Virus record (IMG/VR): IMGVR_UViG_3300036781_000300 | Span: 1 to 29,844 of that record | Reading direction: 5' to 3' (one strand) | DNA: 29,844 bases | Source: a virus | Shown: one piece after another, positions 8,162 through 15,900 of the stretch | Layout: the number at the start of each line of letters is the position of its first letter | Numbering within the stretch: position 1 is the stretch's first letter | Position numbers and translations under genes: made by a program | Notes under the pieces: model-generated | Seen by the model: the letters and a program-made list of their open reading frames with translations, nothing else | Told to the model about the DNA's origin: nothing | The model's database searches: none

Positions 8162-9010
8162 TTAGCCTACGGGCTGGTCGGGGTTCTCGACGTCCTCGCC
8201 CGTGGGCTGGGCCGCGAGGTCCTCGGCAGCGGCCGCTTCCGCGTCCTTGGTCTCCTGGACTGCGGTGTTGACGTCTGGGGCAACGGCCTCGGTGACCGGG
8301 AGCGCCGCGTCAGCGTCGCCCGCGACCGTGGTGTCTTCCACTGCGCCACCCTGGTCGGGGTCGCCCTCGGGGGCTGGGTCGTCGACGGGGGCAATCGTGA
8401 CGTCCTCGGGAGCCGGCTCGGCAGCCGCAACAGCGTCGGCCTCGTCCTGGGCTGATGCGTCAGGGATTGGCTCGCCGTCGATGACCGGAGCGGCTGCCTC
8501 GGGGTTGATCGCGACCTGCTCTTCGGCCGGAGCGTCGGCGGGAACTGCCTCGCCGCTGTCGGCGACAGGTGCGTCGGTTGCCGTCACCGGGATCTCGCCG
8601 ACGGAGACGTTGCCGTCAGCGTCGACTACCTCGCCAGGTGTTCCGTCCGAGGGCGGGACGTCCTGGACGACGCCGTTCTCGTCGGTGACGATGGCCGGAA
8701 GCGGCTCGCCGGAGTCGTCGGGAACCGGAGCACCTGAGTCCTCAGCTCCCGAATCGGCCACAGGTGCCCCGGAGTCTTCGCCCGAGTCAGCCCCGGAGTC
8801 GGCTCCAGAGTCGGCTGGCGCGCCGCTGTCCTCGGCGCCGCTCTCAGGCGCGTTCTCGCCAGCGAGTTCACCTTCGAGAGCGGCCTGCTCGCCAGCGGCT
8901 GCGGCTGCGGCGTCCAGCTCGTCCTCTTCGCGCTCGAGGTCGCCGAGCTCCGCGAGGAGCTCCTTGCGGCGCGCACGGTTGCGGTCACGGATGTCGAATT
9001 TCAGGTTCAT
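8162..9010 (-). CDS. Acidic, DSG-rich low-complexity protein
   Basis: The 282-residue protein is not recognised as a known family. Residues 1-40 are charged and probably helical (DRNRARRKELLAELGDLERE). The rest is almost free of Lys/Arg and very rich in Ala, Asp, Glu, Pro and Gly. Between about residues 53 and 152 there are nine DSG motifs. The Ser codons used for them include TCC, TCA, TCG, TCT and AGC, so this is not recent DNA duplication. It overlaps the gene before it as ATGA and sits between the major tail protein and the adaptor. A scaffold, decoration or tail-surface role is possible; I infer a disordered protein and no enzymatic activity. Confidence 0.75.
   Translation of the reverse strand: MNLKFDIRDRNRARRKELLAELGDLEREEDELDAAAAAAGEQAALEGELAGENAPESGAEDSGAPADSGADSGADSGEDSGAPVADSGAEDSGAPVPDDSGEPLPAIVTDENGVVQDVPPSDGTPGEVVDADGNVSVGEIPVTATDAPVADSGEAVPADAPAEEQVAINPEAAAPVIDGEPIPDASAQDEADAVAAAEPAPEDVTIAPVDDPAPEGDPDQGGAVEDTTVAGDADAALPVTEAVAPDVNTAVQETKDAEAAAAEDLAAQPTGEDVENPDQPVG
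8164..8169 (-). promoter_or_regulatory. TANNNT hexamer before adaptor GTG start (weak)
   Basis: TAGGCT ends six bases before GTG 8157, as at four or five other starts without a ribosome site. It overlaps the end of the upstream gene, so an internal leaderless promoter here is only a suggestion. Confidence 0.2.
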
Positions 9011-9291
9011 GCGCTTGCTGCTCCAGGGGTCTCAGCGGTGTTGGCGGTTGACGGCGATGACTCGTTGAGAGTCGTCGTCTCGGTACCCGTGGCGGGAGCC
9101 TGGGCAGGCGCCGCCTCGACCGGGGCAGCGGGGGCTGTCGCGGCTGGGGCAGGCGTCACGACCGCAGCGGCCTTGCGAGCCGGCTGCGGTGTGGGCTTGT
9201 TCTGGACTACCCCGCCCGCAACGCGGGAAGGGTGGCCCAGGGGATAGATGTTCGGCTTGTCGCCGTGTCGCTCGTCGCGTCGTGTTGCCAT
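9007..9291 (-). CDS. Ala/Pro/Thr-rich small protein
   Basis: This 94-residue protein is unrecognised. The first 30 residues are basic and polar (MATRRDERHG, NIYPLGHPSR); from about 35 onward it is nearly all Ala, Pro, Thr, Val and Glu, ending in a Ser/Thr-rich tail. That composition looks like a disordered linker and offers many possible O-glycosylation residues. It overlaps the next gene as ATGA. No normal ribosome site precedes the ATG; TAGCAT sits six bases upstream. Placement directly after the major tail protein suggests a virion or assembly role. Confidence 0.68.
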   Translation of the reverse strand: MATRRDERHGDKPNIYPLGHPSRVAGGVVQNKPTPQPARKAAAVVTPAPAATAPAAPVEAAPAQAPATGTETTTLNESSPSTANTAETPGAASA

Positions 9292-9297
9292 GAGTGG

Positions 9298-9303
9298 ATG
9301 CTA
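9298..9303 (-). promoter_or_regulatory. -10-like TAGCAT, possible leaderless promoter
   Basis: TAGCAT ends six bases (CCACTC) before ATG 9291 in the 40-base gap after the major tail gene. The only purine run, GAGAGG, is about 10 bases upstream of the ATG and overlaps this hexamer. Confidence 0.33.
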
Positions 9304-9331
9304 CCTCTCGTGATCCTGGGCCGATACCCGG

Positions 9332-10030
9332 TTACGGGACGGCGACCGGCTGCTCGTCGACGACCGGGGCCGCAACCGCCGTGTCGATGAGGAGGAAGTG
9401 GTCGAACGGGTCGAGAGCGGTCGGAAGCGGGGCGGCGACTCCACCGGAGTCCTCGGCTCCCGAGTCGTCCGTGACGCCGTTCATCACGACGTCGTAGGGG
9501 CCGATTCCCCACTGGTTGCCACCACGGGTGGAGGAACCGGTGAGGTTGAAGTCGATCGCGTCTTCGCCGTCCACCTTGATGTCGTCGATGTTGCCCTTGC
9601 CTGCGTAAGGCAGGAGCATGTAGCCGTTCGCGTGGGTGTCGTTGAGGGCTCCGGAGAGTCCCGTCCACACCTCGAGCGCGTACTGGCCGACGATCTCACC
9701 CTCGGGGATGGTGAAGCCCGCGACATCTCCGGCGTAGTCCTCGTACTCGACCGCGTTGGAGACGTAGCTCAGGAGCGACGGGTTGACCCCGCAGAACTCG
9801 ATCTCGATGTCCAGGCGCTTGAACGTCGGGTTCATCTTCTCGTTGATGCAGAGCTGCCCGAAAGCGTTGCGGGTGATGATCTCCGTGCCGTCCTCGACCT
9901 GGGCCGAGAGGGTGACGGTGATGAAGCCGTCGGTGGCGATGAAGTGGGCGCCGACAGTGCCGTCGTCGTTCATCTGGGTGACCCTGATCCGCTTCCCCAG
10001 GAGGGGAGCGAACTTATGCGTGTTCGTCAT
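9332..10030 (-). CDS. Major tail (tube) protein
   Basis: The 232-residue protein matches the actinophage tail tube pattern: RIRVTQMNDDGTV near residue 14, a GFITVTLSAQVEDGTEI strand pair, N-A-x-G-x-L-C-I, and LDIEIEFCGVNPSLLSYVSN at residues 73-92. It would polymerise into the inner tail tube. Near the C-terminus (about 187-198) is DDSGAEDSGG, a DSG pair outside the conserved core, followed by an Ala/Val/Pro-rich end. The ATG has a good ribosome site (AAGGAG). It precedes the head-to-tail connector genes, whereas in most siphophages it follows them. Confidence 0.9.
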   Translation of the reverse strand: MTNTHKFAPLLGKRIRVTQMNDDGTVGAHFIATDGFITVTLSAQVEDGTEIITRNAFGQLCINEKMNPTFKRLDIEIEFCGVNPSLLSYVSNAVEYEDYAGDVAGFTIPEGEIVGQYALEVWTGLSGALNDTHANGYMLLPYAGKGNIDDIKVDGEDAIDFNLTGSSTRGGNQWGIGPYDVVMNGVTDDSGAEDSGGVAAPLPTALDPFDHFLLIDTAVAAPVVDEQPVAVP

Positions 10031-10051
10031 GATGCTCCTTCTGCTCCTGGC

Positions 10052-10858
10052 CTACGCCGGGGAGTCTCCGATTGTGACCGCAGCGAGAGCGGCGGCCTCC
10101 CACCCGATCGAGAACGTCTCCTCTGCGATGGCGTAGAGGTTGTTGTCGTCCGTGTCGAGTAGGTCGTATGAGCGCCCCGAGGTCGGAAGGACCCCAGAGC
10201 GGCGTGCTGTCATTGCCGAGGTGCACCAGGCGATGTCCTCGGGGTAGCCCTGGCCGGCAACGACTGGGGTGCCGAGCTTCGTGTAGATGCCGTTGCCCTG
10301 TGAGACCAGGCAGGCGTCGAGGGAGAGGCCGATGAGCGCGTTGCCGCGACCCATGTGGATGACCCCTCGCGAGCCGTAGTTGGCCGAGAGGTTGCGCTCG
10401 AGAGCGGCCACCATGTCGATGACCCGGGAGGTCGAATCGACGATGGTCGCGTCGCCGAGGTTTGGGGTGAGCGATCCGATGTCACCGGTGAGGACCTGCT
10501 CCACCGTGCGCTCGGCCAGAGCGAGCAGGATCTCGTTCACCCGCTCGTCCATCGTCTCCTGCGTCCAGCCAGGGCCGGGCGTGATCTTGCGCTGGGCGTA
10601 GATCGTAAAGACTCCGGCAGTATCGGTGTCGCCTGAGTAGGTGAAGGACTTTGGCAGCCCTTCGGTGTCCGACTGCGGAGTGGCGACCTGGCCGATGACA
10701 CCAAGCGCGTTGCCGCCGTCGAAGGACTGCCACTGGACTCCCGCACCCTCCCAGGTCGAGTCAGCCGTCTCGGTGAAGTCGAGCACGCTGAACAGCCCGT
10801 ACTTGACGGGGACGCGGGCAGGACCGACAACGGTCGGCTGGAGGAAGGCGTTGGTCAT
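10052..10858 (-). CDS. Virion-type protein following the major capsid gene, function unknown
   Basis: The 268-residue protein has 21- and 70-base gaps to its neighbours and an AGGAG ribosome site before ATG 10858. It has an N-terminal Pro/Val-rich arm, a middle with ERVNEILLALAERTVEQVL, and DMVAALERNLSANYGSRGVIHMGRGNALI, a helix and strand that resemble proteins encoded next to capsid genes in other actinophages. I do not know a function. An HK97-fold paralogue, a capsid vertex or decoration protein, or a neck component are possible. It contains no DSG linker. Its position between capsid and tail tube genes supports a structural role. Confidence 0.65.
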   Translation of the reverse strand: MTNAFLQPTVVGPARVPVKYGLFSVLDFTETADSTWEGAGVQWQSFDGGNALGVIGQVATPQSDTEGLPKSFTYSGDTDTAGVFTIYAQRKITPGPGWTQETMDERVNEILLALAERTVEQVLTGDIGSLTPNLGDATIVDSTSRVIDMVAALERNLSANYGSRGVIHMGRGNALIGLSLDACLVSQGNGIYTKLGTPVVAGQGYPEDIAWCTSAMTARRSGVLPTSGRSYDLLDTDDNNLYAIAEETFSIGWEAAALAAVTIGDSPA

Positions 10859-10883
10859 GAGGGGCTCCTAGGAGGTAGAGCGG

Positions 10884-10916
10884 GAGGGTGCCGGGAGGTG
10901 AGTCACCGGCACCCTC
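10884..10916 (-). other. Stem-loop after the major capsid gene
   Basis: GAGGGTGCCGG and CCGGCACCCTC form a perfect 11-bp stem with an 11-base loop, 13 bases past the capsid stop. No U-run follows, so it is more likely an RNA-stabilising or processing hairpin, or a weak terminator. Confidence 0.6.
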
Positions 10917-10928
10917 TCACTGGGTGAA

Positions 10929-12635
10929 CTAGGAGGTCGCGCCGTCGTTGAGCAGCTCGGCGCCGATGTTGGTCGTACCGTCCGAGGAGATCTGGACGGT
11001 GATGACCCGGGAGTCCGGACCCGCCTTGGCCAGGAACCAGCCCTGCTCGGTGAAGAGCACGGTGTAGTCGTTCGTCCCCAGGAGGGTCGAGTCGTACATC
11101 GTGTCGAGCGAGATGACGTCCGAGGTGCCCTCGACCCAGGTGCCGGCCGAGTACAGCAGGAACGACACGTGCGTCGGGAACGCCAGCTGGGCGGTGGCGG
11201 CGGTACCGGCGATGGACTGCCAGTCGTAGACGTACTCCAGCGAGATCCCGCGCAGCGTGAACCACGCGTTGATGTCGGCATCCGTGACGTCCAGGAGCGC
11301 GACACCGAGGCGGCGGCTCAGGTCGGCGCGGAAGGCACCCTTGATCCAGTGCGGGAACTTCGCCTCCAGGGTCGCCAGGAGCGGCATGCGGTGCGTGTCG
11401 CGGTAGTGGAGAACCTGGACCTCGACCGCGGCCAGGACCGGGGCGACCGAGCCGAGCTGGGCAGCCGTGAAGTTGATCGCCGTGGAGCCGGAGACGGCCT
11501 TGGCGATCTTCTTCGCGTTGATCAGGTGCTCGTGGGCGTCCATGACCTGGGCGACCTCTTCCGAGATGCCCTGCGGGTAGCCACGGTTCTCGAGGATACC
11601 GGCCTGGATGTGGATGCCGTCGACCTGCAGGCGGTAGTCCACCCATTCGGTTGGGGGAATCCGGTAGACCGGCTTCGGGCCGGAGACGTTGCCGCCCGAG
11701 CCTGGCTCGTAGTCACCGTCGATGTCCTGCTGCTCGGTGAAGGCGATGTAGTCAGGCGACGCGTAGACCGACGCGAACGTCGAGCCGTGCGGCATCTGGA
11801 GACCACCGTGTTCGATGCCGATGGTCGGGAAGGTCGCGAGGCCTTCCTGGCTCGACAGCTTTGGGAAGCGGTCGTAGGAGATGTCCGAGGGAGCTCCCCA
11901 ACCGCCCGAAGCGATGAGCGATCCGCCCGGGAGCTTCGTCTGGTCGCGGGCCGACTCGATCGCCTTGCGGATGACGCCCTTGGAGGCGCCCTCGCGGATC
12001 ATGCGGTCCTCGGGGATCTCGCGCTTGAACGCTGCGAACGACTGGATCGTCTTGAGCGGACGGCCCGACTTCGCCGCGTTGGCGTAGGGAGTGACGTTGA
12101 AGTTGCCGAGGCGACGGTCGAGGGCCGAGCCGAGCTTGTCCCAGTCCATCGGCGCGTCGATCGGCAGGCCCAGGCCCTCGCCGGTGGCGTAGGCAACAGC
12201 CTTGGGCTCGGCGTCGGCTGCAGCGGTGTCGGTGGCGAAGCCGGCCGTTGCCTCCGAGTCGCGGTCCGAGGCCGCCGTGATGGTCGAGCTGTCGTCGGCG
12301 ACACCCGGGGTGACCGTTGCGTCAGCGCCGCTGTCCGCTCCGGAGTCCTCGATGTCGGCCGACAGCGTGCCGGAGTTGATCGTGATGGTCGCGAACTTGT
12401 CGCGGTCGCCCTTCATGGCGGCGAACTTGTCTGCGGTGGCCTGGCGAGCACCGAGCTCGTCGGTCACCTTCGTCAGGCCCTCGGTGAGGGACGCGAGCGT
12501 CTTGCTGTCCTCGTCGGGGATCGACGCGAAGTCGTCCTTCCAGAGGGTGTCGAACTCCTCGAGGCCTGAGACGCGCAGTGCGTCGAGCTCCTCGATCGAG
12601 AGGGAGGTAAGGTCCTCCGGGAATACGGTCTTCAT
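10929..12635 (-). CDS. Major capsid protein with N-terminal scaffold-like region
   Basis: The C-terminal two-thirds match HK97-fold actinophage capsid proteins: HWIKGAFRADLSRRLG, then VTDADINAWFTLRG, YVYDWQS, FPTHVSFLLYSAGTWVEG, and LDTMYDSTLLGTNDYTVLFTEQG. About 200 residues at the N-terminus are acidic and helical, like the delta or scaffold region removed by the protease. That region contains EDSGADSGAD near residue 97. I place the start at ATG 12635, giving 568 residues, because GGAGG sits five bases before it; a TTG four codons upstream overlaps that site. A strong promoter and a 5' hairpin precede it. Confidence 0.93.
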   Translation of the reverse strand: MKTVFPEDLTSLSIEELDALRVSGLEEFDTLWKDDFASIPDEDSKTLASLTEGLTKVTDELGARQATADKFAAMKGDRDKFATITINSGTLSADIEDSGADSGADATVTPGVADDSSTITAASDRDSEATAGFATDTAAADAEPKAVAYATGEGLGLPIDAPMDWDKLGSALDRRLGNFNVTPYANAAKSGRPLKTIQSFAAFKREIPEDRMIREGASKGVIRKAIESARDQTKLPGGSLIASGGWGAPSDISYDRFPKLSSQEGLATFPTIGIEHGGLQMPHGSTFASVYASPDYIAFTEQQDIDGDYEPGSGGNVSGPKPVYRIPPTEWVDYRLQVDGIHIQAGILENRGYPQGISEEVAQVMDAHEHLINAKKIAKAVSGSTAINFTAAQLGSVAPVLAAVEVQVLHYRDTHRMPLLATLEAKFPHWIKGAFRADLSRRLGVALLDVTDADINAWFTLRGISLEYVYDWQSIAGTAATAQLAFPTHVSFLLYSAGTWVEGTSDVISLDTMYDSTLLGTNDYTVLFTEQGWFLAKAGPDSRVITVQISSDGTTNIGAELLNDGATS

Positions 12636-12653
12636 GGTGGCCTCCAAGGCGAA

Positions 12654-12670
12654 GTAGTGAGATTCACTAC
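12654..12670 (-). other. 5' leader hairpin before the capsid ribosome site
   Basis: GTAGTGA and TCACTAC form a seven-base perfect stem with a three-base loop, ending eight bases before the GGAGG of the capsid gene. A hairpin here could shield the transcript's 5' end or tune translation. Confidence 0.5.
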
Positions 12671-12719
12671 GAGGCCCTACCGAGGCTCCTCACATGGAGC
12701 GCCATCCGTCAGAGCAGAC

Positions 12720-12748
12720 ATTAGCACGCCGACGGCGAGAAATGTCAA
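12720..12748 (-). promoter_or_regulatory. Sigma-70-type promoter for the major capsid gene
   Basis: On the minus strand TTGACA (12748-12743) is followed after 17 bases by GCTAAT (12725-12720). The -35 is a perfect match and the -10 fits four of six. The 118-base gap between the Cys protein and the capsid gene holds both boxes, predicting a leader of roughly 75-80 bases. Confidence 0.7.
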
Positions 12749-12765
12749 CACTCCCCGAACGAGGG

Positions 12766-12966
12766 TCAACCCTCGATGTGCCCGCCACCGCCCCGGATGA
12801 CCGCCGCGCGCGCTCCGAGCAGGTCGAGGCCCGCTGTGCGCGTGCCGTCTGGGGCGACGTAGACCAGGCCCGAGCCTCCCCCGGACGCCACCAGAGACTT
12901 GGGCGGCGTGCCAGGGGTAGGACGACCGAGAGGGGCAGGCTTGTTGCAGTTGCAGTCTTTGGCCAT
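12766..12966 (-). CDS. Small Cys/Gly-rich protein between protease and capsid genes
   Basis: The 66-residue protein begins MAKDCNCNKP, a CxC motif followed by a Pro/Gly-rich region and a more ordered C-terminal half (LVYVAPDGTRTAGLDLLGARAA). Its ATG overlaps the protease stop as TGATG. Short Cys-containing proteins in this position occur in other actinophages; the role is unknown. CxC could bind metal or form disulphides. Confidence 0.7.
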   Translation of the reverse strand: MAKDCNCNKPAPLGRPTPGTPPKSLVASGGGSGLVYVAPDGTRTAGLDLLGARAAVIRGGGGHIEG

Positions 12967-15900
12967 CAGCGAAGCTCCTTGACACGGGCGGCGAGTGCCT
13001 CCATGTTACGCCGCTGAACGAATTCTCGGATATGCGACGAGCGGGAGTCCTTGGCCAGAGTCATGAGCTTCTCCGCCTCCCCGCCCCACGACTTCGTTTC
13101 GGCCGCGCGCTCCTTGAGGTAGAGCAGGTCCTCGATCGAGAGCGCGCCCTTGGTGCCGGGCTTGACCACGGTGCGAGGCGCGACCAGGCCAACCGCCTGC
13201 ATCGAGGTCACATTGCCCGCCGAGGCAACGAGCGCCTGGACGCGCGGGACACCGAACCCCGGGGCGTTGACCGCCAGTCCCATGACGAGCTCGAGCCGTC
13301 CCGTGTTCGGGTCTTCCCGCCAGTCTCCGGAGAGCGGCGAGGCCTTGAGGGCGCGAAGCTGGTTTGCTGAGATGTCGGGGCGAAGAGCACCGGCAACCCA
13401 GATCCCATAGGCGTCCTCGCCAACGCGAACATCAGCGCCAACCCAGCCGCTGTGGCTGTAGTGTACCAGCGTCGAGTTGAGACCCCAGATCGGGTCCGCG
13501 TGCGGGGCACCAGCAACGAGACGCCCTGTGGGTACATCGACGCCCTCCTCGGTGGTCACGTAGCCGGTGTGGAAGCCAGCGTATCCGTTGTGCGACTTGG
13601 GCGCGCGCACGCAGGTCTGCCCGAGCTCCTTCGACTCCATGTGGCACGACTGCCAGGTGGCGAGGTGGCCGTAGACCCGTCCCTCCGGGGTAACAGTAAA
13701 CGGCGTCACACCCGTTAGCTTCGGGTTGGCGAACCAGTCCTTCGGAGGCGCGACGGGCGCGAGTGTCTGGCCACCCGAGGCGACCAGCGAGGTGATGTCG
13801 GTCGGCCGGGCGCTAACGGCGATGTCGCCAGCCAGCTCCGCCTCCCAGGCCTCCAGATCGAAGGCCTCGAGTTCTGCGGCCCACCCATCCGGGATCAGCG
13901 ACTCCTTGCCGAGGGACTTCGCGCGGCTCTTGATGTGCTTCTTCGCCGCGGCGGGGTTCTTTGCCCGTCCCTGGGCCTTGATCGCGGCCTTGAGGTCCAC
14001 CACGTCGTCGATCGGGAAAGACCCGTCCGGCATTGCGGCTCCCGAGGATGCGCCCTTCTTGCGGGAGGCCGCGCTCTTGGCGCGGAAGTAGGCCTCGGCC
14101 GCGCCGACGGTGGCGAAGACGACCTCGTCCGCGTTCGCGTTGACGTGCGAAGCAGCCTTCTTGGCCTCCCACTCCGCTAGCGCCGCGAGCGACTTGGCGA
14201 CCGTGTCCGCCTTCACCCCGTTACCGCCCCGGCTCCACCTCTTCACCGTCGAGACGGCGGCGGCGATCGCGTGGCTCTCGTCCATGCCCTGGGCCTGGAG
14301 GTGCTGGGCGATCTTCTTGATGTAGTGCGGCAGGCCCCCGGTCTCCTGCACCCAGTTCTTGTGGCTGGCCGACTTGAAGGCCTCGGTGGCCGACGCGTAG
14401 CCGGTCTCCGGCTTCGCGCGCGCGGGGTTCTGCGCAATCGCGTACCCATCGTCACCCTCGTCGTCTCCGCTGTCATCCGGACTGTCGCCATCTCCGTCGC
14501 CGTCATCCCCGGAGTCGGTAGGACCCGAGGTGATGAGCGAGATGATCGCGGTCTTGAACAGGTCGAGGGCCGAGGCGATGTCCGGCACGCCGGCGTAGAC
14601 CTGGCACAGCGTACCGAGCTGGGCGAGGAGGACGGGAGCCGCGGCCGCCACCGTCGCCATGTCGCCACTGTAGGCGGCCGAGATGATCTCGCCACCCAGC
14701 GCCTCGAGGGTTTCGAGGTCGGTGGGGTCGAAGCCGGAGACGGGGTCACCGCTTCCGAGCATCGCGACGAGCCCAGTCAGGAGGCCTCCCTCGGGCGTGG
14801 AGGTCAACGCGTCCGTACCGGAGTCGCTCCCCACGTCGATCGCGCCGGAGTCGATCGCGTCCAGTCCGTCCATCACGAGGTCAGGCAAACCCGAATCCCC
14901 GCTGTCCTCGCCAGAGTCGCCAACCACGGCGTCGAAGGGTCCCGCGCTCGGGTCGTCGGCGATGATTACGACCGTGGAGCCGGACTCCACCGCGTCGAGG
15001 ATCGCCTCGTCGAGCATGTCGTCTCCGGTGTCGGTGGGGTTGACCTTGACGTTGATCCCCTCCATGCCACCTTCGCTGGAGTCCTCGCCACTGTCTCCTG
15101 AGTCACCCGAATCAGCGTCGAGCTCGAGCGTGAAGGACTCGTCTGCCGCGGACGCCGCTACGAGCACGGAGTTCTCCAGGGTCTCGTAGGCGGTCGAGGC
15201 CTCCGCGTAGACCTCGGAGCCGGTCGCCTCGTTGAGGTAGTCCTGGTAGAGAGCGCCGGTGGCCTCGTAGAACGAGGGCGCGGTGGTGAAGACCGTGTTC
15301 CAGTCGCCGGATGCCAGGGCAGCGTCGAGCGTCTCGGCGAACTCCGTGGCGGAGGAGATCGCTGTCGCGCTCACCTCGAGGCCACCGTTCGCGAGCGTCA
15401 TGATCAGGCTCTGCAGGGCCAGGCCCGGGAGCGGCATTGACTCACCCGTCACCGGGTTCTTCCACTCCGTGCCGAAGCCGACTACGCCCTGCTCGCTGAG
15501 CTCGTCGCAGCCACAGTCCTCTTCCGCTACAGCGTCGTCTCCACGAAAGGACTCGCTTCCCGCGAGGACCTCCGTCTCTCCCGCAGCCTTGGCGACAGGC
15601 GCCGAGCCGTTGATGGAGAGTCCTCGGTTGGCTGCCTCTGCCTCGAGGGCCGAGATGTCCGAGGCCTTGCCACCGTTCATGATCAGCCCACGCAGGCGCT
15701 GGAGCAGTACCGCGTCGGAGACGTCGGAGAGGTCCGCGCCGCTCGGGTTGTCCTGGGGTACGGGCACGCCACCGGAGGGTGACTTGGCCGACTTGACCGC
15801 AGCCGAGACAGCCTGCTTGGGGCTCATACCGCCCTGCACGTTGGCTCCGATGTCGTCCCAGAGCGCCTGGAACTTCGTCGGGTCCGTCGCCGTGGCCAGG

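Noticed and set aside
8548-8870. Short direct repeats that could suggest a CRISPR array or satellite DNA
   Set aside because: The repetition is at the amino-acid level (DSG), with varying codons and no regular spacers.
10884-10916. Intrinsic terminator after the capsid gene
   Set aside because: The stem is strong but no U-run follows on the transcribed strand, so it is listed only as a stem-loop.
11169-12569. 466-codon plus-strand ORF opposite the capsid gene
   Set aside because: Antisense shadow of a confidently identified capsid gene, with Arg/Glu/Gly-biased composition and no ribosome site.
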